Assembly: GCF_018129995.1 (NCBI RefSeq)
Contig: NZ_JAFCKS010000003.1
Coordinates: forward strand, 930,001-994,000
Reading direction: 5' to 3'
Source of the DNA: Bradyrhizobium sp. SZCCT0153
GTDB lineage: Bacteria; Pseudomonadota; Alphaproteobacteria; Rhizobiales; Xanthobacteraceae
DNA length: 64,000 nucleotides
Shown: positions 27,709 to 36,504 of the stretch, piece by piece
How the letters are laid out: each line of letters begins with the position of its first letter
Numbering within the stretch: position 1 is the stretch's first letter
The notes under the pieces: model-generated
Seen by the model: the letters and a program-made list of their open reading frames with translations, nothing else
What the model was told of the DNA's origin: nothing
The model's database searches: none
Made by a program: the position numbers and the translations under genes

Positions 27709-30447
27709 ATGACACTACAGCAGCCCATTCCCGCGCCAGAACCTGAACCGACGCCCGCGCCGCAGGTAGAAGCCGCCGCGCGCGTCACGCCGATGATGGA
27801 GCAATACCTTGAAATCAAGGCGGCGCATCAGGGCCTCTTGCTGTTCTACCGGATGGGCGATTTCTACGAATTGTTCTTCGAGGACGCCGAGATCGCCTCG
27901 AAGACGCTCGGCATCGTGCTGACCAAGCGCGGCAAGCATCAGGGCGCGGACATTCCGATGTGCGGCGTGCCGGTCGAGCGCTCCGAGGATTATCTGCACC
28001 GCCTGATCACCGCCGGCCACCGGGTCGCGGTGTGCGAGCAGACCGAGGATCCCGCCGCCGCGAAAGCGCGCGGCAACAAGAGCGTGGTGCGCCGCGGCGT
28101 GGTACGGCTGGTGACGCCGGGCACGCTGACCGAGGACACGCTGCTCGACGCACGCGCCAACAATTACCTGCTGGCGATTGCGCGCGCCCGCTCCTCCGGC
28201 GGCGGCGACCGCTTCGGCCTCGCCTGGATCGACATCTCGACCGCCGAATTCACCGTGATGGAATGTTCGGGCGGCGAGCTCGCCGCGACACTGGCGCGCA
28301 TCAACCCGAACGAGGCCATCGTCACCGACGCGCTCTATAACGACAGCGAGCTCGGGCAGACCTTGCGCGAATTGCCGGCAGTGACGCCGCTGACCCGCGA
28401 CGTCTTCGACGGCGCCACCGCCGAGAAGCGGCTCTGCGGCTATTTTGCCGTCGCGACCATGGACGGGCTGGCGCAGCTGACGCGGTTGGAGGCCACCGCC
28501 GCGGCGGCCGCCGTCACCTATGTCGACCGCACCCAGGTCGGCAAGCATCCGCCGCTGTCGCCGCCAGCCCGCGAAGCCTCTGGCGCCACAATGGCGATCG
28601 ATCCGGCGACGCGTGCCAATCTCGAATTGACGCGAACGCTCGCCGGCGAGCGCCGCGGCTCGCTGCTCGACGCGATCGACTGCACGGTGACCTCGGCCGG
28701 CTCGCGTTTGCTGGCGCAGCGGTTAGCAGCGCCCCTGACCGACGCTCCGGCAATTGCAAGGCGGCTCGATGCCGTCAGCGCCTTCGTTGCGGATTCGGCC
28801 GCGCGCGAGGACATCCGCAGCATCCTGCGCGGCGCGCCCGACATGTCGCGGGCGCTGGCCCGCCTCTCGGTCGGCCGCGGCGGACCGCGCGACCTTGCCG
28901 GCTTGCGCGACGGCATCGTCGCCGCCGACCAGGTGCTGTCGCGGCTCGGCGAGATCGACCAGCCGCCGCAGGAGATCGCCGCGGTCATGGCAGCCCTGCA
29001 ACGTCCGTCGCGCGAATTGGCATCCGAACTTGCCTGCGCGCTCGACGATCAATTGCCACTGATCAAGCGCGACGGCGGCTTCGTTCGTCAGGGCTACGAG
29101 CCCGCGCTGGACGAAACGCGAAGCCTGCGCGACGCCTCGCGCCTGGTGGTCGCTTCGATGCAGGCGCGCTACGCCGACCACACGGGCGTCAAGGGTCTCA
29201 AGATCCGGCACAACAATGTGCTCGGCTATTTCGTCGAGGTCACCGCGCAGCACGGCGACAAGCTGATGTCGGCGCCCTTGAACGCCACTTTCATTCACCG
29301 CCAGACGCTGGCGGGACAGGTTCGCTTCACCACCTCCGAACTCGGGGAGATCGAAGCCAAGATCGCCAACGCCGGCGACCGTGCGCTCGGGCTCGAGCTC
29401 GAGATCTTTGAACGGCTCTGCGCCAGAGCACTGGATATCAGCGATGACCTGCGCGCCGCCGCCCATGCCTTCGCATTGCTCGACGTCGCGACCTCGCTGG
29501 CCAAGCTCGCAATCGACGACAATTACGTGCGGCCCGAGGTCGACGAGTCCCTCGGCTTCGCCATCGAGGCCGGCCGCCATCCCGTGGTGGAGCAGGCGCT
29601 CAAGCGCAACGGCGAGCCGTTCATCGCCAATGCCTGCGACCTGTCGCCGGGACCTGCGCAAAAATCCGGCCAGCTTTGGCTGCTGACCGGTCCCAACATG
29701 GCCGGTAAATCGACCTTCCTGCGCCAGAACGCGCTGATTGCGCTGCTCGCCCAGGTCGGCAGCTTCGTGCCGGCGACGCGCGCGCGGATCGGCATCATCG
29801 ACCGCCTGTTCTCTCGCGTCGGCGCCGCCGACGATCTTGCCCGCGGCCGTTCCACTTTCATGGTGGAGATGGTCGAGACCGCCGCGATCCTGAACCAGGC
29901 CGGCGAGCGTTCACTCGTGATCCTCGACGAGATCGGCCGCGGCACCGCGACCTTCGACGGCCTCTCGATCGCCTGGGCCGCGATCGAGCATCTGCACGAG
30001 AGCAATCGCTGCCGCACGCTGTTCGCGACGCATTATCACGAGCTGACGGCGCTCTCGGCAAAACTGCCGCGGATGTTCAACGCCACCGTGCGCGTCAAGG
30101 AGTGGCAGGGCAATGTCGTTTTCCTGCACGAGGTGCTGCCGGGCTCGGCCGACCGCTCCTACGGCATCCAGGTGGCCAAACTCGCCGGCCTGCCGCCTGC
30201 GGTCATCTCGCGCGCCAAATCGGTGCTGGCAAAACTCGAAGCCCAGGATCGCGGCCAGACCGCGCGCGCCCTCGCCGACGACCTTCCCCTGTTCGCGGTG
30301 CCCTCGCGCGCCGCGGCCGAAGCAGCACCGCCGAGCGAAGCCGAACTGCTGATGGACGCGGTGAAGGCGCTGCACCCCGACGAGATGTCGCCGCGCGAAG
30401 CGCTCGATGCGTTGTATGCGTTGAAGGCGAAACTGCCGAAGCAGTGA
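27709..30447 (+). CDS. mutS: DNA mismatch repair protein MutS
   Basis: The product is 912 residues. The mismatch-reading domain I contains the Phe-x-Glu wedge (GDFYELFFEDAE), followed by the connector, core/lever and clamp domains. The C-terminal ABC-type ATPase has Walker A GPNMAGKST at residues 661-669, Walker B (LVILDEIGRGT) and the ATHYHEL His. A C-terminal tail after about residue 820 matches the tetramerisation region. It recognises mismatches and recruits MutL. The upstream gap to divergent pcaF (216 bases) shows no other gene. Confidence 0.97.
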   Translation: MTLQQPIPAPEPEPTPAPQVEAAARVTPMMEQYLEIKAAHQGLLLFYRMGDFYELFFEDAEIASKTLGIVLTKRGKHQGADIPMCGVPVERSEDYLHRLITAGHRVAVCEQTEDPAAAKARGNKSVVRRGVVRLVTPGTLTEDTLLDARANNYLLAIARARSSGGGDRFGLAWIDISTAEFTVMECSGGELAATLARINPNEAIVTDALYNDSELGQTLRELPAVTPLTRDVFDGATAEKRLCGYFAVATMDGLAQLTRLEATAAAAAVTYVDRTQVGKHPPLSPPAREASGATMAIDPATRANLELTRTLAGERRGSLLDAIDCTVTSAGSRLLAQRLAAPLTDAPAIARRLDAVSAFVADSAAREDIRSILRGAPDMSRALARLSVGRGGPRDLAGLRDGIVAADQVLSRLGEIDQPPQEIAAVMAALQRPSRELASELACALDDQLPLIKRDGGFVRQGYEPALDETRSLRDASRLVVASMQARYADHTGVKGLKIRHNNVLGYFVEVTAQHGDKLMSAPLNATFIHRQTLAGQVRFTTSELGEIEAKIANAGDRALGLELEIFERLCARALDISDDLRAAAHAFALLDVATSLAKLAIDDNYVRPEVDESLGFAIEAGRHPVVEQALKRNGEPFIANACDLSPGPAQKSGQLWLLTGPNMAGKSTFLRQNALIALLAQVGSFVPATRARIGIIDRLFSRVGAADDLARGRSTFMVEMVETAAILNQAGERSLVILDEIGRGTATFDGLSIAWAAIEHLHESNRCRTLFATHYHELTALSAKLPRMFNATVRVKEWQGNVVFLHEVLPGSADRSYGIQVAKLAGLPPAVISRAKSVLAKLEAQDRGQTARALADDLPLFAVPSRAAAEAAPPSEAELLMDAVKALHPDEMSPREALDALYALKAKLPKQ

Positions 30448-30458
30448 CAGACGCGGTC

Positions 30459-30478
30459 GGTTACGCCTTCGGCTAACC
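30459..30478. terminator. hairpin between convergent mutS and membrane-protein genes
   Basis: GGTTA-c-GCC, TTC loop, GGC-TAACC forms an 8-bp stem with one bulge, 11 bases after the mutS stop and before the stop of the convergent gene. There is no T tract, so it is a weak call. Confidence 0.4.
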
Positions 30479-30491
30479 CACACACCGAAGC

Positions 30492-31286
30492 TCACGCCAG
30501 CCGCTTCCTGCGCCCGTACCACCACAGCGTCAGATTCCACGCGATGCAGGTCGTAAGCGCGAGGCTGAGGCCGATCGCGGAGCCGAAATTGGCCGCGCCG
30601 ACATGCACCACGGCGATCGCCATGCCGAATCCGAGCAGACCCCAGGCCGAATTGGCCAGCACAGCCGCCGTCGGCGGACCGCCGATGCGCGGATGCAGGA
30701 TCACCATGATGCTGGAGAACACCACCGGATACAGCGCGATGATGCCGCTGATCCTGGGGCCGACCCAGCCCGACGTCGAGACCACGATGGCGACAAGGGT
30801 TGCAACCAGCGCAGCGCGCATCGGCACGTCATACCAGCGGCGCGTCACCAGCGGCATCTTCACGTGGCGATAGCCCGCCAGCAGTGGAATGCAGATGCCG
30901 AACGCGATGAAGTTCACGACCAGCCCGGCGATGAGCGACCAGTCGAACTGGCGGATGATTGAGGCCAGCACGATCCAGACCGCGAACGCGCTTCCGCAAC
31001 TCACCACGACACTGTGCCGCTGCGCCAGCACGACATAGGTGAGGCACATGAAGATCGTCGCCGCATTGACCGGCAGGCTCGACAGCGCGCCCTGCGCGAT
31101 GAAGGCGGCGTCATGGTCGAGCGCGAGGAAGACATAGGACGGGCCGGCCGAGATCGGCAGGGTCGCCACCAGCGCGCCGATCACCGGGCCCGAACGCTCG
31201 GTGATGACAGACGCCGTCACGACGAACGCGGCCGCGATCGCCATGCGCAGTAGAAGGAAGAGGATGAAGTGGGGGTCGGGGGACAT
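30492..31286 (-). CDS. hypothetical multi-pass membrane protein
   Basis: This 264-residue protein has about eight hydrophobic helices: LLLRMAIAAAFVVTASVI, a Gly/Ser-rich second segment, then repeated helices to near residue 250. The tail is basic (YGRRKRL). I do not recognise a domain with confidence, and there are no obvious catalytic residues. The ATG at 31286 (MSPDPHF) is chosen because the longer frame extends through the palindrome into OsmC. It lies downstream of the osmC-like gene on the same strand and is convergent with mutS. Confidence 0.75.
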   Translation of the reverse strand: MSPDPHFILFLLLRMAIAAAFVVTASVITERSGPVIGALVATLPISAGPSYVFLALDHDAAFIAQGALSSLPVNAATIFMCLTYVVLAQRHSVVVSCGSAFAVWIVLASIIRQFDWSLIAGLVVNFIAFGICIPLLAGYRHVKMPLVTRRWYDVPMRAALVATLVAIVVSTSGWVGPRISGIIALYPVVFSSIMVILHPRIGGPPTAAVLANSAWGLLGFGMAIAVVHVGAANFGSAIGLSLALTTCIAWNLTLWWYGRRKRLA

Positions 31287-31300
31287 GGGTGGCCGTGAAC

Positions 31301-31323
31301 ACCCTCCCCTGGAGGGGGAGGGT
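31301..31323. repeat. short G/C palindrome between genes
   Basis: ACCCTCCCC (31301-31309) pairs with GGGGAGGGT (31315-31323). It lies in the 43-base gap between the OsmC stop and the start of the downstream membrane-protein gene. It resembles the CCCTCTCCCC palindrome family but is shorter. Confidence 0.55.
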
Positions 31324-31329
31324 AAGAAG

Positions 31330-31839
31330 TCACATCCGCTGCATCGACACCGAGACCTTCGGGCCGTTCTTGATGGTCTGGTAGACCACGCAATAGCGTT
31401 CGGTGAGCTTGAGCAGCAGATCGAGCTTGTCCTGCGGAGCGTCGGTATCAACCTCGAAGCGCAGGCGGATCTCGGCGAAGCCGACCGGGGTCTCCTTGTC
31501 GATGCCGAGCGTGCCGCGAAAGTCGAGATCGCCCTCGGCATAGACGTTGCCGGTCTTGAGCGGCACCTCGATCGCAGTCGCAACCGATTTCAGCGTGACG
31601 CCGGCGCAGGCAACCAGCGCCTCGAGCAGCATGTCGCCGGAGCAGAGCTCGAGGCCGGAGCCGCCGGTGCCCGGATGCAATCCGGCCATCGCGATGGCGC
31701 GGCCGGTCTCGACCTTGCAGGCGATGCCTTCGCTGTCAGTCGACCCCTTTGCCTTCAGCGTGATCATCGCGGTCTTGGGATCGGTCTTGTAGCGTTCCTT
31801 GATCGGAGCCTGCATCTGGCGCAGTTCGGCGGCGTCCAT
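31330..31839 (-). CDS. OsmC family peroxiredoxin-like protein
   Basis: This 169-residue protein of the OsmC/Ohr fold has the two redox cysteines Cys78 (ALVACAGVTL) and Cys150 (ERYCVVY). OsmC-type enzymes reduce organic hydroperoxides in the cytosol using thiol donors. The N-terminal extension and the AGLHPGTGGSGLELCSGDML block place it with general OsmC proteins rather than Ohr. A GAGAGAAC ribosome site precedes the ATG at 31839. Just upstream lies the ABC-transporter remnant, so the gene probably uses a promoter within or beyond that relic. Confidence 0.88.
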   Translation of the reverse strand: MDAAELRQMQAPIKERYKTDPKTAMITLKAKGSTDSEGIACKVETGRAIAMAGLHPGTGGSGLELCSGDMLLEALVACAGVTLKSVATAIEVPLKTGNVYAEGDLDFRGTLGIDKETPVGFAEIRLRFEVDTDAPQDKLDLLLKLTERYCVVYQTIKNGPKVSVSMQRM

Positions 31840-31909
31840 CTTGTTCTCTCCCGGAAAATTCGTCTCTACGAAGTACCGGCTTGCGATGTACCGGCCCAGA
31901 GAGAAAATG

Positions 31910-32399
31910 TCACCACCACATGGCCTGACCGGGACCCTGGGTTGCGTCAAGGTCGGGCACGCTGCGGTCGAGCGAACGGTCGAGTGACGTCAGCACACTT
32001 CGCTTGAAATTCTCGAACAGCGGCGAATTGCAGTCGCGCGGCCGGCCCAGATTGATCTCGATCCGGTCGAACAGCCGGCCCGGGCGGGGCCTCATCACCA
32101 GCACGCGGTCGGCCAGCACCACAGCCTCGTCGATGTCGCAGCGGATCAGCGCGGTCTTGCCGTCCGCGTGCTGAAGCAGCTCCGGCGCGATGTCCTTCTC
32201 GCTCAGGCCTGCGCCCAGCAGCGCGCGCACCAGGAAGATGTACGGATCGGCGCCGCGCGTCACCGCGACGCGCTCGCCCTTCAGATCGGCGACGCTTGCG
32301 GATTTCCTTGAGCGGATCCGCCGCCTTCGCCGCTTGGGTCACAGCAAGAGCCACCGCTCCCGCCAGCAGAATGCGTCGTATAATGTTTGTCCTGCCCAA
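31910..32399 (-). pseudogene. chimeric remnant of an aliphatic-sulfonate-type ABC operon (ssuA-ssuB-like)
   Basis: Three pieces of two genes are fused. From 32399 a leader with signal peptide reads NIIRRILLAGAVALAVTQ, ending ADPLKEIR. Near 32300 the frame shifts and continues ASVADLKGERVAVTRGADPY and LQHADGKTALIR, the middle of an SsuA-like binding protein. Near 32130, at a DIDEA sequence, the same frame passes into VVLADRVLVMRPRPGR and INLGRPRDCNSP, the C-terminus of an SsuB-like ABC ATPase, stopping at 31910. The ATPase Walker motifs and most of the binding protein are missing. The likely cause is internal deletion, possibly at a short shared sequence coding Asp-x-Asp-Glu-Ala. It cannot make a working transporter. 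The family names rest on motif memory. Confidence 0.75.
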
Positions 32400-32580
32400 C
32401 CCCTCCGAAACTTCATTGTTTTTCAAGGAGTTATACCTAGAGATCAACGAGAAAATCCCGCCCTTGAAACCGGGTCGCCTGGGAACAACTTTGCCCGATG
32501 CCGGCCTTTTCAAGCATGGAACGACTATAGCCAGAGAATGGCGGGTGACAGCGCCTGCCGCCTCTTATATCCGGTGAAGC

Positions 32581-35370
32581 ATGGACAGCGTCGCGACTGA
32601 GCAGAAGGCCGAGGTGGATGATCGCTTCGACACCGCGCGGATCACCGCCGCGGTCGATGCGCTTGCCGAAAGGCACCAGGGACGCGAGGACGCGTTCCGC
32701 ACCGCCATGGCACAATTGCTCAAGGCCGAGCTGATCGCTGCGCGTGCCGCAGCACAGGCGATCCTGCTGAAGGACCGCCACGGCCGCCGCTGCGCAGAGC
32801 GGCTCTGCCACGTGCAGGACGAGATCATCCGCATCCTGTATTCGGCCGCGACCCGCCATCTCTACCGCTCGCCGATCCCCAGCGGCGCGGAGCGCATGGC
32901 GGTGGTCGCGACCGGCGGCTATGGCCGCGGCCTGATGGCTCCCGAGTCCGACATCGACCTGCTGTTCATCCTGCCCTACAAGCAGACCGCCTGGGGCGAG
33001 CAGGTCGCCGAAGCCATCCTCTATTGCCTCTGGGACATGGGGCTGAAGGTCGGGCACGCCACGCGTTCGGTCGACGAATCGATCCGCCAGGCGCGCGGCG
33101 ACATGACCATCCGCACCGCGATCCTGGAGACGCGCTTCCTGACCGGCGACCAGCCGCTCTATGACGAACTGGTCGAGCGTTTCGACAAGGAAGTGGTCCA
33201 GGGCACCGCGTCCGAATTCGTCACGGCAAAGCTCGCCGAGCGCGAAGAACGTCACCGCCGCGGCGGCCAGTCGCGCTATCTGGTCGAACCCAACGTCAAG
33301 GACGGCAAGGGTGCCTTGCGCGACCTGCACACGCTGTTCTGGATCGCCAAATACGTCTATCGCGTCCGCGACACCGACGAGCTGGTCGAACGCGGCGTGT
33401 TCGACGCGCAGGAATACCGCACCTTCCGCCGCTGCGCCGACTTCCTCTGGTCGGTGCGCTGCAACCTGCACTTCTACTCCGGCCGCGCCGAAGAGCGCCT
33501 CTCCTTCGACCTCCAGCGCGAGATCGCGGTCCGGCTCGGCTACACCTCGCATCCCGGCATGCAGGACGTCGAGCGCTTCATGAAGCACTACTTCCTGGTC
33601 GCCAAGGAAGTCGGCAACCTCACCGCCATCCTCTGCGCCAAGCTCGAGGACCAGCAGGCCAAGCCCGCGCCGGTGCTGAGCCGGATGATGGCGCGGCTGC
33701 GCCCCACCCCCGTGAAACGGCGCGTCCCGGACAGCGACGACTTCATCGTCGACAACAACCGCATCAATGTCGCCGCGCCCGACGTGTTCAAGCACGACCC
33801 GGTCAACCTGATCCGCATCTTCCGCCTGGCGCAGAAGAACAACCTCGCCTTCCACCCGGACGCGATGCGTGACGTGACGCGCTCGCTCGGCCTGATCAAC
33901 GCGCAGATGCGCGAAAACCCGGAAGCGAACCGGCTGTTCATGGAGATCCTGACCTCCGATAACGCCGAGATCGTGCTGCGGCGGATGAACGAGACCGGCG
34001 TGCTCGGCCATTTCATCCGCGCCTTCGGCAAGATCGTCTCGATGATGCAGTTCAACATGTATCATCACTACACCGTCGACGAGCATCTGATCCGCTGCAT
34101 CGGCTTCCTCCAGGACATCGAGCGCGGCGGCATCGAGGAGTTCACGCTCGCCAGCGACCTCATGCGCAAGAGCCGGCCCGAGCACCGGTCGGTGATCTAC
34201 ATCGCGACGCTGCTGCACGACGTCGCCAAGGGACGGCCCGAGGATCACTCGATCGCCGGCGCCAAGGTGGCGCGGCGGCTGTGCCCCCGGCTCGGCTTCA
34301 GTCCGGCCGACACCGAGCTCGTGGCCTGGCTCATCGAGGAGCATCTGACGATGTCCACGGTCGCCCAGTCGCGCGACCTCTCCGACCGCAAGACCATCGA
34401 GAATTTCGCCGCCGTGGTGCAGTCGGTCGAGCAGATGAAGCTGCTGACGATCCTGACCACCGCCGACATCCGCGGCGTCGGTCCCGGCGTATGGAACGGC
34501 TGGAAGGCGCAGCTGCTGCGCTCACTCTATTACGAGACCGAGCCGGTGTTGACTGGCGGTTTCTCGGAAGTCGACCGCGGCAAGCGGCTGACAGCCGCGC
34601 ACGCCGAATTCCGCATGGCCTTTGCCGAGTGGCCGCCGGAGGAGCTCGATGCCTATATCGGCCGCCATTATCCGGCCTACTGGCTCAAGGTCGAGCTGCC
34701 GCGCAAGATCCGCCACGCCCGCTTCGTCCGCTCCAGCGAGCAGGCCGGCCACAAGCTCGCGATCAATGTCGGCTTCGACGAGGTCCGCGGCGTCACCGAG
34801 CTGACCATCTTCGCCGCCGACCATCCCTGGCTGCTGTCGATCATCGCGGGCGCCTGCGCCTCGGCCGGCGCCAACATCGTCGACGCCCAGATCTACACCA
34901 CGACCGACGGCCGCGCGCTCGACACGATCTCGATCTCCCGGGAATACGACCGCGACGAGGACGAGGGACGGCGCGCCACCCGCATCGGCGAGATGATCGA
35001 GGACGTGCTGGAAGGCAAGCTGCGCCTGCCCGAGGTGGTGGCACGGCGCACCGTGCGCAGCAAGGCGCGGCCGTTCGTGATCGAGCCGGAAGTGACCATC
35101 AACAACCAATGGTCCGACCGCTACACCGTGATCGAGGTCTCCGGGCTCGATCGCCCCGGCCTGCTCTACGAGCTGACCACGGCGATCTCCAAGCTGAACC
35201 TCAACATTGCCTCGGCCCATGTCGCCACCTTCGGCGAGCGTGCCCGCGACGTGTTCTACGTCACCGACCTCCTCGGCGCGCAGATCAACGCGCCGACCCG
35301 CCAGGCCGCGATCAAGAGCGCGCTGACCCATGTGATGGCGGGCGAGAAGCCGGTTCAGCCGGCGGCGTGA
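32581..35370 (+). CDS. glnD: PII uridylyltransferase / uridylyl-removing enzyme
   Basis: This 929-residue bifunctional nitrogen sensor adds UMP to PII proteins when glutamine is low and removes it when glutamine is high. The nucleotidyltransferase domain has GGYGRG at 112-117 and the metal pair Asp124/Asp126 (SDIDLLF). A PII-UTase helical region follows. The HD phosphohydrolase domain has His546-Asp547 (LLHDVAKGRPEDHS). Two ACT domains lie near 737-800 and 848-920 (VSGLDRPGLLYELT). All catalytic residues are intact. The ATG at 32581 follows a gap of about 180 bases from the ABC remnant. Confidence 0.97.
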   Translation: MDSVATEQKAEVDDRFDTARITAAVDALAERHQGREDAFRTAMAQLLKAELIAARAAAQAILLKDRHGRRCAERLCHVQDEIIRILYSAATRHLYRSPIPSGAERMAVVATGGYGRGLMAPESDIDLLFILPYKQTAWGEQVAEAILYCLWDMGLKVGHATRSVDESIRQARGDMTIRTAILETRFLTGDQPLYDELVERFDKEVVQGTASEFVTAKLAEREERHRRGGQSRYLVEPNVKDGKGALRDLHTLFWIAKYVYRVRDTDELVERGVFDAQEYRTFRRCADFLWSVRCNLHFYSGRAEERLSFDLQREIAVRLGYTSHPGMQDVERFMKHYFLVAKEVGNLTAILCAKLEDQQAKPAPVLSRMMARLRPTPVKRRVPDSDDFIVDNNRINVAAPDVFKHDPVNLIRIFRLAQKNNLAFHPDAMRDVTRSLGLINAQMRENPEANRLFMEILTSDNAEIVLRRMNETGVLGHFIRAFGKIVSMMQFNMYHHYTVDEHLIRCIGFLQDIERGGIEEFTLASDLMRKSRPEHRSVIYIATLLHDVAKGRPEDHSIAGAKVARRLCPRLGFSPADTELVAWLIEEHLTMSTVAQSRDLSDRKTIENFAAVVQSVEQMKLLTILTTADIRGVGPGVWNGWKAQLLRSLYYETEPVLTGGFSEVDRGKRLTAAHAEFRMAFAEWPPEELDAYIGRHYPAYWLKVELPRKIRHARFVRSSEQAGHKLAINVGFDEVRGVTELTIFAADHPWLLSIIAGACASAGANIVDAQIYTTTDGRALDTISISREYDRDEDEGRRATRIGEMIEDVLEGKLRLPEVVARRTVRSKARPFVIEPEVTINNQWSDRYTVIEVSGLDRPGLLYELTTAISKLNLNIASAHVATFGERARDVFYVTDLLGAQINAPTRQAAIKSALTHVMAGEKPVQPAA

Positions 35371-35382
35371 GCACGCCGAGAC

Positions 35383-35913
35383 CTAAACCTCCACCCCTTC
35401 ATGCCGCAGCAGCCAGCGCTTGCGTGCGAGGCCGCCGCCGTATTTCACCAGCGAACCGTCCGCGCCGATCAGGCGGTGACAGGGCAGCACCACGCTGATC
35501 GGGTTGGAGCCGTTGGCATGGCCAACGGCACGTATGGCCTTGGGCATGTCGATCTCTGCGGCGAGCGCACCGTAGCTCATCGTTGTGCCGGCAGGTATTT
35601 TCGTCAGCGCGGTCCAGACCTTCTGCTGGAACGGCGTGCCGGCAATGCGCCATGCGATGCCTGAGAGCTGGTCGAGATCGCCGTCGAAATAGCGCGACAG
35701 CGCAGTCCGCATGGCCGCCGGCGCGGACCGGTCACTCAGATCCACCGTGCCGTAGTGCAGGCGCAAAAGCTCGCGCATGCGGTGCTCGTAATCCTCCCAG
35801 TCGAGCGCGCGCAAGGAGCCGTCAGTATCGGTGACGAGCAGCGCGATCCCGATCGGCGTCGGCAGGCGATCGATGCCGAAGCTTGCAGACAGTTTGCTTG
35901 ATCGCGCGGCCAT
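35383..35913 (-). CDS. ogt: methylated-DNA--protein-cysteine methyltransferase
   Basis: This 176-residue DNA-repair protein takes the methyl group of O6-methylguanine onto its own Cys145 in the LPCHRLIG motif. The helix-turn-helix stretch FQQKVWTALTKIPAG and TMSYGALAAEI match the Ogt/Ada C-terminal domain. The N-terminal ribonuclease-like domain is poorly conserved, as is usual. No AdaA-type DNA-binding domain is present. The ATG at 35913 is chosen; an in-frame ATG at 35937 would add 8 residues. It is convergent with glnD (12-base gap) and divergent from the DUF1304 gene. Confidence 0.92.
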   Translation of the reverse strand: MAARSSKLSASFGIDRLPTPIGIALLVTDTDGSLRALDWEDYEHRMRELLRLHYGTVDLSDRSAPAAMRTALSRYFDGDLDQLSGIAWRIAGTPFQQKVWTALTKIPAGTTMSYGALAAEIDMPKAIRAVGHANGSNPISVVLPCHRLIGADGSLVKYGGGLARKRWLLRHEGVEV

Positions 35914-36006
35914 TGCGGCACCATTGCATCGGAACATGCCATCGCACTTGCCATGCCGGCCGTGCTAACGTCCACCCGAAAGCTGACGCTTTTGGGGGAG
36001 CTCAAC

Positions 36007-36369
36007 TTGATCTGGATCGCCAATGTTTTGGTGGCGCTGGTCGCCGCACTGCACATCTTCTTCCTGATCCTGGAGATGTTTCTCTGGGACCAGCCGCTGG
36101 GCCTGAAGGTCTTTCGCAACACGCCGGAGAAGGCCGAGATCACGAAAGTGCTGGCCGCCAACCAGGGGCTCTATAACGGCTTCCTGGCCGCCGGCCTGAT
36201 CTTTGGCCTCGTCCACGGCAATCCGGCCTTCGCATTCCAGATCAAGGCATTCTTCCTGCTCTGCGTGATCGTGGCCGGCGCTTACGGCGCGGCGACCGTC
36301 AGCACGCGCATCCTGATGGTGCAGGCGCTGCCGGCGGCGGTCGCCCTGGTTGCATTGTTTCTCGCCTGA
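36007..36369 (+). CDS. DUF1304 membrane protein
   Basis: The 120-residue product has four predicted membrane helices: IWIANVLVALVAALHIFF; the NGFLAAGLIFGLVHG region; FFLLCVIVAGAYGAATV; and the final VALVALFLA. The conserved NTPEKAEITKVLAANQGLYNG stretch lies between helices 1 and 2. This matches DUF1304, whose function is not known. The start is a TTG at 36007 with GGGGAG seven bases before it. An upstream in-frame ATG at 35953 would add an unlikely leader overlapping the ogt promoter. Confidence 0.87.
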   Translation: MIWIANVLVALVAALHIFFLILEMFLWDQPLGLKVFRNTPEKAEITKVLAANQGLYNGFLAAGLIFGLVHGNPAFAFQIKAFFLLCVIVAGAYGAATVSTRILMVQALPAAVALVALFLA

Positions 36370-36504
36370 GACGCTACGGCGCAGTGCCGCGATCCTTGCG
36401 CGGCGGCGAACGTTCCTCCACACTCTTCGGCAGCGATGGCGACCGTTGCAATCAACGGGAAAAGACCATCGACCGGAAAATTCCGTCAGGAGGAACAACC
36501 CCAC

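Noticed and set aside
31864..31900. Direct repeat GTACCGGC beside OsmC as an attachment site
   Set aside because: Only 8 bases, two copies 15 bases apart, with no integrase, tRNA or mobile element nearby.
35953..36006. Longer N-terminus for the DUF1304 protein from an ATG at 35953
   Set aside because: The added residues are polar, lie where the divergent promoter should be, and there is a better-placed ribosome site before the TTG at 36007.
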